This document shows, in pieces, positions 32,728 to 40,904 of a stretch of DNA of 64,000 nucleotides. Position 1 is the first letter of the stretch; each line of letters opens with the position of its first letter. The notes beneath the pieces are model-generated. The model was not told the origin of the DNA, did not search any database, and worked only from the letters and a program-made list of their open reading frames with translations. The translations under genes were made by a program, and so were the position numbers. Source of the stretch: Nakamurella lactea DSM 19367 (GTDB lineage: Bacteria > Actinomycetota > Actinomycetes > Mycobacteriales > Nakamurellaceae); contig NZ_AUFT01000017.1 of the NCBI RefSeq assembly GCF_000426645.1, positions 62,001-126,000 on the forward strand. The letters run 5' to 3'.

Positions 32728-33630
32728 CTACCCGGCTTCTCCCGACCCGTTCCGTGGTTGCAGGATGACCTTGATCCGGTCTAGGGCATCGCGGCCGAAG
32801 AGCGTCAGGATCAGGTGCTTGCCGGCGCTCCGAACTCGCTCCCGGCTAGTGCGGGCAGGCGAGACCACGAAACGATCGAGGTTCAGTTCCCGCGCACTGG
32901 GTTCGGGCAAGCCGTCCAGGGCGGACGGAAAGAGCCGCCGGAACGGACCGGGTGATGCCAGGCGCCCCCTCACCCGGTTGCTGACGTTGGAACCATGCAC
33001 TACTTGCATCCAGCCGGCGTCGCCACCGATCTCGATCGCCGGCATGAGCTTGTCGAAGTCCGTGTGCCATTCTGACCAACAGGTGGCAGTTGGAGTGGCC
33101 CAGGGCGTTCGAACCGAGTTGAATGCGTTGCGCGGATACCTGTGCGTGTAGAGCCGCCCCCCGGTACGGATCAGCCCGTTTCGCACATAGATCGCACTCT
33201 GGAACTCAGCAACGGAACCGCCCTGCAAGCGAGCGATGAAGTCGGTCGCGATGACGTCGTCATTGTCGAGATTGGTGGTGAGCAGATCGTCGGCGGGCGT
33301 CCCGATGATCGTTCGGATGTCCGAAATCATCTGCTCGGTCGATACGGATTCCCGAAAGACCGGGACGAAGGTTCCATCGTGCTCGTACTTGGCGATCATT
33401 TGACGCAGCCACTGCGGGCTCGCCGGGTCGAAGTAGATGAGCCAGGTGAAGTGTCGGTTGGTCTGTCCGACCACCGACGGCACGGTGAAGCGCTCGAACA
33501 GCGACACCCGCTCGCGCAACCAGCCATCCTTCGCACGGATCAGCTCCTGTACTCCAGCCGACGGCAGGTTGAACCGGGTGAGTAGGACATGATTCGCCGT
33601 GCGCTCGGCGGGGCTTTCGCCTTCGGACAC
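32728..33630 (-). CDS. Putative rhamnosyltransferase-family glycosyltransferase
   Basis: The 300-residue protein matches the family annotated as putative rhamnosyl transferase (DUF3118-type): NHVLLTRFNLP at the start, SLFERFTVPSVVGQTNRHFTWLIYFD, the LTTNLDNDDVI metal-type motif (~118-128) and a C-terminal GSNVSNRV segment. The enzymes are GT-A-like and the family name is not proof that the donor is dTDP-rhamnose; no rhamnose genes (rmlABCD) are in the window. It starts with GTG three bases after the stop of the Wzz-like gene at 33634, on the same strand, so both form a two-gene operon that converges on the beta-helix protein gene. Confidence 0.82.
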   Translation of the reverse strand: MSEGESPAERTANHVLLTRFNLPSAGVQELIRAKDGWLRERVSLFERFTVPSVVGQTNRHFTWLIYFDPASPQWLRQMIAKYEHDGTFVPVFRESVSTEQMISDIRTIIGTPADDLLTTNLDNDDVIATDFIARLQGGSVAEFQSAIYVRNGLIRTGGRLYTHRYPRNAFNSVRTPWATPTATCWSEWHTDFDKLMPAIEIGGDAGWMQVVHGSNVSNRVRGRLASPGPFRRLFPSALDGLPEPSARELNLDRFVVSPARTSRERVRSAGKHLILTLFGRDALDRIKVILQPRNGSGEAG

Positions 33631-33633
33631 GAT

Positions 33634-34350
33634 CTACCTACCCGCGCCTAGCGGCAATCGAGAACGGACGCCGGGTCCAGCCCGACGATATCGAGTGCCC
33701 ATGAACGAATCTGCTCGCGTGCGCCGCCGCCGAATCCGTTCCATCCAGTACACACCGGCGACGGTGACCGCGAAACCTACGACCGCGCCCGCGCCGAGTA
33801 CCCGCATCCGACTGCCGGCGACGTAATACACCGACGGCGTTGCAGGTGTGTTGATGGCGTGGGCCAGCATTGTCGGCGCGACGCCCAGCTTCACCTGGCG
33901 TTGGTTGAGGAGGGCGGCCAGGTCCGTGGTGATCCGGTCAACGTCGGCGGCGACCTGATCCGGCGTACTCGCGACCGATTGCACGTCGATCTGTGCGACG
34001 GGGTACAGCGGCTGCCACTGATTTCCGCGGTTCACCATGCGGACCTCGGTGCCGGATCGCACCCCCTCGCCGAACAGCGTGGTGTCGGACGAAGCCATCT
34101 GCACGGGCTGGTTGTCGCCGTTGTACTCGGCGACGATCACTCCCGCGAGCGCCGAAAGAGAGTATTGGGGGTCTTCGAGTTGGTTCGGGAAGTACTCGTA
34201 CGTGGGAGGGACGATCACGACGTTGACCTGGGCCCAGTACACCCCCTCGCGGTGGCTCATCGGCCAGACCACGACCAGCGTCAATGCCATGCCAAGCAGA
34301 ACCAGGTACCACCGCCTCACGAGCAGCCAGAGCAACTCCCGAGATGTCAT
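33634..34350 (-). CDS. Wzz-like chain-length / polysaccharide co-polymerase membrane protein
   Basis: This 238-residue protein has one membrane helix near the N-terminus (~14-32), an outside loop of ~150 residues with coiled-coil-like helices, and a second helix (~183-202) ending in a basic tail (ERIRRRRTR). This is the layout of polysaccharide co-polymerases that set chain length. Neither a tyrosine-kinase domain nor a C-terminal Tyr cluster is present. The first residues, RELLWLLVRRWYLVLLGMALTL, align well with the start of the divergent protein at 34581 (FGATLLRRWYLLIVALAITI), so the two are probably ancient duplicates. ATG at 34350. It is followed three bases later by the rhamnosyltransferase-like gene. 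Confidence 0.8.
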   Translation of the reverse strand: MTSRELLWLLVRRWYLVLLGMALTLVVVWPMSHREGVYWAQVNVVIVPPTYEYFPNQLEDPQYSLSALAGVIVAEYNGDNQPVQMASSDTTLFGEGVRSGTEVRMVNRGNQWQPLYPVAQIDVQSVASTPDQVAADVDRITTDLAALLNQRQVKLGVAPTMLAHAINTPATPSVYYVAGSRMRVLGAGAVVGFAVTVAGVYWMERIRRRRTRADSFMGTRYRRAGPGVRSRLPLGAGR

Positions 34351-34463
34351 GATTCCCCACGGTCCCTGGTCCTAATCGATGGGCTCATCATAGCGGAGTG
34401 TGGTCAGTCCTACCGCTGATCGCTAGGTCGTACACCCATTCGGCTGTATGCGTCGTCGAGCAG

Positions 34464-34472
34464 TGATACGAT
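34464..34472 (+). promoter_or_regulatory. Candidate extended -10 promoter element for the 34581 gene
   Basis: TGATACGAT contains TACGAT with an upstream TGN, in the divergent spacer between two Wzz-like genes. No good -35 hexamer is found at normal spacing. A start near 34480 would give a leader of about 100 bases. Confidence 0.3.
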
Positions 34473-34580
34473 AGTGACGAGCGAACGGAGCTCGGGGCTA
34501 GAAGCCGTCTGCTGGGCCAAGGTCCCGTCGGGGTGTGGATCTTCAGAGCTCGCTCTGGCCCGCGCCAGAGGAGGATTTGT

Positions 34581-35444
34581 ATGCAGCTCAAGGACTTCGG
34601 AGCGACTCTTCTCCGGCGCTGGTATCTGCTCATCGTGGCTCTCGCCATCACCATTGGCGGCACCCTGTACATCATCGACTACGTGGGTCCCACCTATGAG
34701 GCCGAGGGGTCCGTGCTGGTGTTTCCTCCCGTTGAGACCGTTCAGCGGGCCAGTGAGGATCAAGCCATACAAGGAAACCCCTACCTGGTGCTCAACGGCG
34801 TGTCGCAGGCACGCGACATCGTCATCCGGGCCTTGACCTCGAAGTCCACGCAAGAGGCGGTCGCCACGCAGGTGCCGAATTCGTCGTTCGAGGCCACGCC
34901 GGACTTCACGAACAGCGCTCCGATCATCCTGATCACAGCTCACGCGAACACGGGCGAGGATGCGACTGCCGCGCTCAACACCGTGATCGAACGCGTACCG
35001 AAGATTCTGAGTGACCTGCAGGCCGGCTTGGACCTGAAGTCGGCCGCGTTGATCACCTCGCGCCCGCTGTTGGCCGACAAGGTTGCGACCGTCGTCCACA
35101 AGGGCCAGATCAGGGCAGGCATCGTCGCCGGGGTCGGGATTCTCGGTGTGTGCCTGCTGCTGATCGGCTTGTTCGACGGCCTGATGGCCCGCCGACGCAA
35201 GCGGGCCGACCAGGTGGCGATCGAGGCGGAGGAGACGGCCGAGGCCGACGAGCTCGAACGGCCCAGTCCGCGGACCGAAAAGGGAAGACGTCGGAAGAGC
35301 CCAGGGCATCGGAACGAGCCGGGCGCCACCAAATCTCCGCCCCGTGACGCCGACGAGATCGCGCACGACATCGTGCCTGGGCGCTTGCGAAGCGTGAACG
35401 ACTCAGGGGCCACTGTGGAAGCCCCAAAAGCCGCCCAGCGGTAA
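34581..35444 (+). CDS. Wzz-like chain-length / polysaccharide co-polymerase membrane protein (second, divergent copy)
   Basis: The 287-residue protein has the Wzz layout: a helix at ~15-33, an outer loop of about 145 residues, a second helix at ~180-202, then a long charged cytoplasmic tail (~205-287; KRADQVAIEAEETAEADELE and a KGRRRKSPGH patch). The other Wzz-like protein in the cluster lacks such a tail. It may serve as a docking site, since Gram-positive co-polymerases normally work with a separate or fused tyrosine kinase and none is encoded here. The ATG at 34581 sits six bases after a full GGAGG; longer frames begin in the spacer. It heads a three-gene operon with the polymerase/ligase and a glycosyltransferase. 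Confidence 0.8.
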   Translation: MQLKDFGATLLRRWYLLIVALAITIGGTLYIIDYVGPTYEAEGSVLVFPPVETVQRASEDQAIQGNPYLVLNGVSQARDIVIRALTSKSTQEAVATQVPNSSFEATPDFTNSAPIILITAHANTGEDATAALNTVIERVPKILSDLQAGLDLKSAALITSRPLLADKVATVVHKGQIRAGIVAGVGILGVCLLLIGLFDGLMARRRKRADQVAIEAEETAEADELERPSPRTEKGRRRKSPGHRNEPGATKSPPRDADEIAHDIVPGRLRSVNDSGATVEAPKAAQR

Positions 35445-35456
35445 GCAGGCGACCCG

Positions 35457-36824
35457 ATGCCAGCTCCACGGGCCCCAGGACTCCGACCGAGCGCGAGCGC
35501 TGCGCCGGGCTTGGATGCGACGTCCGTGCTGACTGTCTACGTCGTCCTGCTGCTCGCCATCCCGTCGGCCATGCGGCTTGCGCCCCTAGGTTCGGCCGGC
35601 GCGCCATCGACCGTGATGGCGATCGGCGCGCTCTTCTGGTGGGTGTGGTTCCACCTCCACCGCAACTGGCGGCTCTTCGACGGGTTCCAGCCCGTGAAGA
35701 TGGCCATCCTGGCCTGGCTGATCAGCATGTTCGTGGTGTACGCGCACGCCATGTCGTCGCCGATGTCCGGTGACGAGATCAGCCCCGCCGACAACGGCAT
35801 GCTGAAGCTGGTTGGGTTGTCCGGGATTGCGCTCATCGCCAACGATGGCATCGTGAGTCTGGAGCGCCATCGCACGGTCATCCGTCGACTGGTGATCGGC
35901 GTCGGACTCGTCGCCATCCTCGGGCTGCTGCAGTACTCGACCAAGCAACTGTTCATCGATCGGATTCAGATTCCCGGGCTGACGTCCGGAGCCTCCGGAC
36001 TGACCCTGGCCGAGCGCAGCGGCCTCACCCGGCCGAGTGGCACCTCCACCCATCCCATCGAGTACGGCGTCGTTTTGACCATGGTCCTTCCGTTGTGCGT
36101 GGCCTATGCGATGCACGCGCCCAGGCGTCGATGGCTGTACAGGGTGGTCCTCGGCGCCGTCGCGTTGGCGGTCGTTCTGTCGATCTCCCGGTCCGCCCTG
36201 CTCTGTGCGGCCGTCGGACTGATCGTGCTTGGTTCCTCTTGGTCGGCTGCTGCACGGCTCAAGGCGTTGGCGTTCGCCGGCGCCACCGCCGTTGTCGTCT
36301 ACCTTTCCTCGCCGGGTGTACTGGGCACGCTGACCAATCTGTTCACCGGTGCCTCCGACGATCCGAGTATCGCTTCGCGAACCGGGAGCTTCGACGTCGC
36401 CGGGCAATTCATCAGCCGCAGCCCGTGGCTCGGAAGAGGGTTCGGAACCTTCTTGCCGAAGTATTGGATCCTGGACAACGGGTATCTCGGTTTACTCATC
36501 GAGGGCGGGGTTCTGGGGTTCGGCGGACTGCTGATCGTCATCGGGTCGGCGATCTGGGTCGCCCGCCAGGCACGCAAGGCGGCACGCAGCGACTTCGACC
36601 GTGAGCTCTCCCAGGCACTGGTGGCATCGGTCGCTGCAGGTGCCTGCGGGCTGGCATTCTTCGACACGTTCGCGTTCCCGCAGTCGGCCGGTACCTTCTT
36701 CCTGCTCATCGGCCTGGCCGGCGCCTCGTTACGCCTGCAATTGGCCGACCGATCAGGTACGAGCGCGACCAGCTTCGACGATCAGGCGGGATTCCTGCCC
36801 GGAATCAAGGCCGCACGCCGGTGA
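35457..36824 (+). CDS. O-antigen ligase / Wzy-type polymerase family membrane protein
   Basis: The 455-residue protein has about 11-12 membrane helices and one large outer loop (~165-200; LTRPSGTSTHPIEYG), which is the pattern of the Wzy_C / O-antigen ligase family. The second loop (SDDPSIASRTGSFDVAGQFISRSPWLGRGFGTF, about 300-330) carries the R-x-x-x(x)-W-x-G-x-G-type motif common in these enzymes. In a Gram-positive cluster with a flippase and co-polymerases, polymerisation of lipid-linked repeat units is a better guess than ligation to lipid A. It begins 12 bases after the Wzz-like gene and overlaps the next gene by four bases. Confidence 0.88.
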   Translation: MPAPRAPGLRPSASAAPGLDATSVLTVYVVLLLAIPSAMRLAPLGSAGAPSTVMAIGALFWWVWFHLHRNWRLFDGFQPVKMAILAWLISMFVVYAHAMSSPMSGDEISPADNGMLKLVGLSGIALIANDGIVSLERHRTVIRRLVIGVGLVAILGLLQYSTKQLFIDRIQIPGLTSGASGLTLAERSGLTRPSGTSTHPIEYGVVLTMVLPLCVAYAMHAPRRRWLYRVVLGAVALAVVLSISRSALLCAAVGLIVLGSSWSAAARLKALAFAGATAVVVYLSSPGVLGTLTNLFTGASDDPSIASRTGSFDVAGQFISRSPWLGRGFGTFLPKYWILDNGYLGLLIEGGVLGFGGLLIVIGSAIWVARQARKAARSDFDRELSQALVASVAAGACGLAFFDTFAFPQSAGTFFLLIGLAGASLRLQLADRSGTSATSFDDQAGFLPGIKAARR

Positions 36825-37732
36825 GCAGCGATATGCCAGTGGTCGCTGCCGTCGTCGTGACCTATAACAGTGCGAGCCACCTTGGCGACCTTCTCGACAG
36901 TTTGCCTGCGGCGTTCGGATCGGTATCGGGCGTGACCGTCGTGGTCGACAACGGATCCACGGACGGCACTCTCGATCTCGCGAGGTCTCGAACAGACTGC
37001 ATCGTCATCGCCGAAACCAACCGTGGATATGGCGCCGGACTGAACCGGGGGGCCCAGCAGGTCGACGAGGCCGACTTCGTACTTGCGCTGAACCCGGACG
37101 CAACACTTCGACCCGGTTCGATCGAAGCGCTGGTGGCCGCGTCGGCGAGCCGACCGGACGCCGGGGTCGTGGTGCCGAAGGTTTTCGAACTCGACGACGA
37201 ACTCTCCCTTTCGCTGCGCCGGGACCCCACTCTGGGCCGGGTAGGCGGTCTGAGCTTCACCAAGAGTCCGCGGTTCTCCGAGATCGTCTACGACCCCGAC
37301 GAGTATCGGCGTGAGCACGTCGTCGACTGGGCGATGGGCGCCGTCATGCTCATCCGCCGGGAATGCTGGGATGCATTGGACGGCTTTGACGAGTCCTACT
37401 TCCTCTACTCCGAGGAGACAGACTTCTGCCTGCGTGCCCGCGACCGAGGTTGGACAACGCTGTACGCACCGACGGCCGTGGTGATGCACATCGGCGGCGG
37501 TTCGGGCGAGAGCACCACCACCCACGTGATGAAGATGGTCAATCGGGTGCGGATCTACCGTCGGCGGCACAAGGCGCTGGCTTCGGGGACCTACCTCGTG
37601 CTTGCCGTGGTCACCGAGGTGCGACGGGCCCTTCTCGGGCGCCGGGCGTCGTGGGCAGCCGCAAACGCGCTTCTCCGCCCGTCTCGTCGTCCTGCAGCGC
37701 TCGGCTGCAGCGACAGTTGGCTGCCGAAGTGA
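36821..37732 (+). CDS. Glycosyltransferase family 2 (rhamnosyltransferase/galactofuranosyltransferase-like)
   Basis: The 303-residue GT-A enzyme starts with GTG overlapping the previous stop. It has VAAVVVTYNSASHL, VVVDNGSTDGT, RGYGAGLNRGAQ, the metal-binding NPDA and the acceptor/catalytic part DWAMGAVMLIRRECWDALDGFDESYFLYSEETDFCLRARDRG. This last motif, F-D-E-x-[YF]-F-x-Y-x-E-D/E-x-D, is typical of the WbbL-like GT2 group that adds rhamnose or galactofuranose. It has no membrane helices. It ends only nine bases from the convergent acyl carrier protein gene, with no space for a separate terminator. Confidence 0.92.
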   Translation: MSSDMPVVAAVVVTYNSASHLGDLLDSLPAAFGSVSGVTVVVDNGSTDGTLDLARSRTDCIVIAETNRGYGAGLNRGAQQVDEADFVLALNPDATLRPGSIEALVAASASRPDAGVVVPKVFELDDELSLSLRRDPTLGRVGGLSFTKSPRFSEIVYDPDEYRREHVVDWAMGAVMLIRRECWDALDGFDESYFLYSEETDFCLRARDRGWTTLYAPTAVVMHIGGGSGESTTTHVMKMVNRVRIYRRRHKALASGTYLVLAVVTEVRRALLGRRASWAAANALLRPSRRPAALGCSDSWLPK

Positions 37733-37741
37733 GTTGAGTCG

Positions 37742-38017
37742 TCAGACCGGCTGCGGACCGGTGGCGCTTCGCTGAACGAACTCGGCCAAACTGCCGACGG
37801 TCTCGAAGATGTCGCCGGTGAAGTCGCTGTCGTCGATCACGAAGTCGAACCGCTCCTCGAGCGCGGCCGCCAACTCTACGACGGCGAGGGAGTCGAGTTC
37901 CGGCATACTTCCGAACAGGGGTGTGCTGGCCTCCAGCGACGACACCCGATCCTGGATCCCGAGCGTGGTGCCGAGAACTTCCTTGACGCCCTCCAGCGTC
38001 GACGAGCTGATATCCAT
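37742..38017 (-). CDS. Acyl carrier protein of an aminoacyl/acyl-modification operon
   Basis: The 91-residue acidic protein is a stand-alone phosphopantetheine carrier: a four-helix bundle with the attachment motif ELDS43LAVVELAAALEE. It is not the fatty-acid-synthesis carrier: its motif is LDSLAVVEL rather than the DSLDxVEL-type sequence of AcpP-like proteins, and it sits with an AMP-forming ligase and a PLP decarboxylase instead of fatty acid genes. The ATG at 38017 is six bases after GGAG. It is the last gene of the minus-strand operon that starts at 41774. The likely role is to hold a substrate as a thioester while the decarboxylase acts on it. No phosphopantetheinyl transferase is in the window. 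Confidence 0.92.
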   Translation of the reverse strand: MDISSSTLEGVKEVLGTTLGIQDRVSSLEASTPLFGSMPELDSLAVVELAAALEERFDFVIDDSDFTGDIFETVGSLAEFVQRSATGPQPV

Positions 38018-38062
38018 TCGCTACTCCATTCTGTGGATGGTGGGTGAATCGATCGTGAGGTG

Positions 38063-39289
38063 CTACACTAGGACCTCGGCCGGCGCCGGATGGCCGAGGA
38101 AGGCAGTGGGGCTGGCCGTCAGACCGTAGGCGCCGGCCTGGAACAGCACGATCAGGTCACCGACGTCTGCCCGCGGCAGCGCAACGTTGTCGCCGAGCAG
38201 ATCCAGCGGCGTGCACAGACAACCAACCACCGTCACCTCCTCGGCGGCGTCCGTCAGCGAGCGGGTGGCAACGGCGATCGGATAGTTCCGCCGGATCACC
38301 TGGCCGAAGTTGCCCGAAGCCGCCAGTTGGTGGTGCATTCCGCCGTCGACCACCAGATAGGTCTTGCCGCGCGACACCTTCCGATCGACCACCCGCGTCA
38401 CGTACACCCCGGATTCGCCGACAATGTAGCGGCCCAGCTCGACGACCACCCTGGCGTCGGGCAGGTTCGGCCGGATCGACTCGTCCAGCAGCGCAGCGAG
38501 ATTGTCACCGATCGCCGGCAGGTCCAGCGGTCGGTCCTTGTCGAAGTACGGGATGCCGAATCCGCCGCCCAGGTTCAGATACCGGATGGGCCACGGTGTC
38601 TTGTCGGCCAGCTCCAGCACCAGGGCGACGGTCTTGCGCTGCGCGTCGCAGAGGATCTCGGCATTCAGGTTCTGCGAGCCCGGAAAGACATGGAACCCCT
38701 GAAACTCCAGATCCGCGGCGGCCAGATCGGTCAGCATCCCGGGAACCTGCTCGACGTCGACGCCGAACTGTTGCGGGCCCCCGCCCATCCGCATCCCCGA
38801 GCCCTTCACCTGGAAGTCCGGGTTGATGCGAATCGCCACCCGCGGCCGGATGCCGAGCTGGTTGCCGACCCGCACTACCCGGTCGGCCTCGGTCGGCGAC
38901 TCCATCTCGATGGTCACCCCGGCGGCCACGGCCTGGGTCAGCTCGGCGTCAGTCTTTCCAGGGCCGGCGAAGCTCACCCGGTCGCCCGGCGTCGGGGTGT
39001 CCAATGCCGCCCGCATCTCCAACGCCGACGCGACATCGAGCGAATCGACCAAGCCGGCGACATGGTGGATCACTGCCGGCATCGGGTTCGCCTTGACCGC
39101 ATAGCTGAGATGGATCCCGGCCGGCAAGGTGCTCCGCAGCAGCCCGATCCGTTCGGTGATGAGCCGACGGTCGTAGGCGAAATAGGGGGTCGACCCGACT
39201 CGCTCGGTCAGCCGGCCGACCGGTATTCCGCCGACCGCCAGCCGCCCGTCCGGACCGGCGAAGGCGGCGATGCTGGGGCGCTCACTCAC
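38063..39289 (-). CDS. Type III PLP-dependent decarboxylase, exosortase-A-system-associated type (BtrK/LysA fold)
   Basis: The 408-residue protein has the alanine-racemase/LysA fold: the PLP lysine K66 in SYAVKANP, FAGPGKTDAEL, FHVFPGSQNLN in place of the HIGSQ loop, [22 protein letters not shown] and the second-subunit Cys motif GCLCTPLDLLG. These variants match the family known as pyridoxal-dependent decarboxylase, exosortase A system-associated, and are related to BtrK, which decarboxylates glutamate while bound to a carrier protein in butirosin biosynthesis. The GTG start overlaps the ligase stop by four bases. True diaminopimelate decarboxylase (LysA) is less likely, given the context and the changed substrate loop. 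The amino acid it acts on is not evident. Confidence 0.88.
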   Translation of the reverse strand: MSERPSIAAFAGPDGRLAVGGIPVGRLTERVGSTPYFAYDRRLITERIGLLRSTLPAGIHLSYAVKANPMPAVIHHVAGLVDSLDVASALEMRAALDTPTPGDRVSFAGPGKTDAELTQAVAAGVTIEMESPTEADRVVRVGNQLGIRPRVAIRINPDFQVKGSGMRMGGGPQQFGVDVEQVPGMLTDLAAADLEFQGFHVFPGSQNLNAEILCDAQRKTVALVLELADKTPWPIRYLNLGGGFGIPYFDKDRPLDLPAIGDNLAALLDESIRPNLPDARVVVELGRYIVGESGVYVTRVVDRKVSRGKTYLVVDGGMHHQLAASGNFGQVIRRNYPIAVATRSLTDAAEEVTVVGCLCTPLDLLGDNVALPRADVGDLIVLFQAGAYGLTASPTAFLGHPAPAEVLV

Positions 39290-40875
39290 TGGCCGATCTC
39301 CTCACGCAGGCGTACCCGGTCGAACTTGCCGTTGGGCGATCTGGGCAGCTCTGGCCTGACCACCACTGTCGACGGGAGCATGTACAGCGGCAGCTGCCGG
39401 CGCATCACCGCGAGCAGTTCCTTCGTGTCGAGATCCTGCCCGGCAACCGGACTGGCCACCAGCAGCACCCGCTGCCCGAGCTTCGCATCGTCCATGCCGA
39501 GTGCCACGGCGTCCCGCACCAGGCCACTGGCGAAGGCGACCTCTTCGATCTCGGTCGGGCTCACCCGATAGCCCGAGGTCTTGATCATTTCGTCGGTGCG
39601 CCCGACGAAGTAGAGAAAGCCGTCCTCGTCCCTGGTCACCCCGTCGCCCGACCAGACGGCCAGCTCCGGCGCGCGCCAGCTCGCGTCCCGCTCCCGTCCG
39701 GGTACCGGACGGAATCGCTCGGCGGTGCGATCCGGATCGTTCCAATAGCCCAGCGACACCAGCGCACCCCGGTGGACCAGCTCGCCCTCCTCGCCGGGAT
39801 CGCATTCGGTGCCGTCCGGGCGGACCACCAGAATCTCCGCGTTCGGGATGGCCTTGCCGATCGAGTCGGGTCGTCGATCGACCTCCGCAGGATCCAAGTA
39901 CGTCGACCGGAACGCCTCGGTCAACCCGTACATCAGGAACGGCGCCGCCTGTGGGAAATGCCCGCGGAGCTTGTCGAGCGTCGACTTGGGCATCCGCCCG
40001 CCGGTGTTGGCGAAGTACCGCAAGGTGGCCGCCGCCTCCGGTGGCCAGGCCAGATCCGCGATCTGGATCCACAGCGGGGGGACACAGGTGAGCCCGGTGA
40101 CGCCGTGTCGGGCACACAGTCTGACCACGTCGGCCGGCAACAGGTAGTTCATCAGGACCACGTGCGCGCCGACGCCGAAGGCGGTGGTCAATTGGCTGAA
40201 TCCGGCGTCGAAGCTCAGCGGCAGGGCCGACAGAATCACGTCCTCGGCGGTGTTCGCCAGGTACTGGCTGACGCTTTCGGCGCCGACGATCAGGTTCCGG
40301 TGACTCAGTACCACCCCCTTCGGCTTGCCGGTGCTCCCCGACGTGTACAGGATCGCGGCGATATCCAGATCGATGCCGTCACGATCGATCTCGCCGAGCC
40401 CGTCGGAGGTGAACTCCTCGTCCCACGAACGCACCCGGACGCCGGGCACAGTGCCTGCCGCTGCCGATGATTGGCCGCCGCCGACGACAATGACGAGCTC
40501 GACGGAAGGTCGGGCGCCGAGCTCGTCCGTGAGCTGCGTCAGTCGTTCCGGCGAGGTGACCAGGACCCGAACGTCGCAGTTCCCGAGGATGTAGCCGACC
40601 TGCGCCGGGCGCAGCAGCGGATTGATCGGGACGAAGACGCCGCCGGCGGCCGAGGTGCCGAAGATGGCCGCCACGGTTTCGATGCGCTTGTCGAGCAGGA
40701 TCGCGACCCGGTCGCCGCGCTCGAGTCCGGACCCGATCAGGCCACGGGCGACGGACTGCACCGTGCGCCACAGGTCTTGGTAGCTGCAGGTCTCATCCTT
40801 GTAGGTGAGTGCCGGCCGAGACCCGTGGATGCCGGCGCTGTCCTGCAAGAGGTGGTGCAGCTGAGTTCTGATCAC
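39286..40875 (-). CDS. AMP-forming acyl/aminoacyl ligase, exosortase-A-system-associated type
   Basis: The 529-residue protein belongs to the ANL superfamily. It has the ATP-binding P-loop YTSGSTGKPKG (177-187), MYGLTEAFRSTY (A5 region), the A8 hinge GRTDEMIKTSGYRVSPTEIEE and the catalytic lysine K517 in NGKFDR. The family pairs with the decarboxylase next door in exosortase A loci, where it is called acyl-CoA ligase, but here a carrier protein in the same operon is the natural acceptor. It would activate a carboxylic or amino acid as an adenylate and load it on the carrier. The GTG at 40875 is six bases after AAGGAG. The operon order is GNAT-like, ligase, decarboxylase, carrier. Confidence 0.9.
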   Translation of the reverse strand: MIRTQLHHLLQDSAGIHGSRPALTYKDETCSYQDLWRTVQSVARGLIGSGLERGDRVAILLDKRIETVAAIFGTSAAGGVFVPINPLLRPAQVGYILGNCDVRVLVTSPERLTQLTDELGARPSVELVIVVGGGQSSAAAGTVPGVRVRSWDEEFTSDGLGEIDRDGIDLDIAAILYTSGSTGKPKGVVLSHRNLIVGAESVSQYLANTAEDVILSALPLSFDAGFSQLTTAFGVGAHVVLMNYLLPADVVRLCARHGVTGLTCVPPLWIQIADLAWPPEAAATLRYFANTGGRMPKSTLDKLRGHFPQAAPFLMYGLTEAFRSTYLDPAEVDRRPDSIGKAIPNAEILVVRPDGTECDPGEEGELVHRGALVSLGYWNDPDRTAERFRPVPGRERDASWRAPELAVWSGDGVTRDEDGFLYFVGRTDEMIKTSGYRVSPTEIEEVAFASGLVRDAVALGMDDAKLGQRVLLVASPVAGQDLDTKELLAVMRRQLPLYMLPSTVVVRPELPRSPNGKFDRVRLREEIGQ

Positions 40876-40904
40876 CGCGGGCTCCTTGATCGTGCAGTCA
40901 TGGT

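Noticed and set aside
38063-39289. Assignment as diaminopimelate decarboxylase LysA.
   Set aside because: The substrate loop (HVFPGSQ) and Cys motif (GCLCTPLD) differ from LysA, and the gene is coupled to an AMP ligase and carrier protein.
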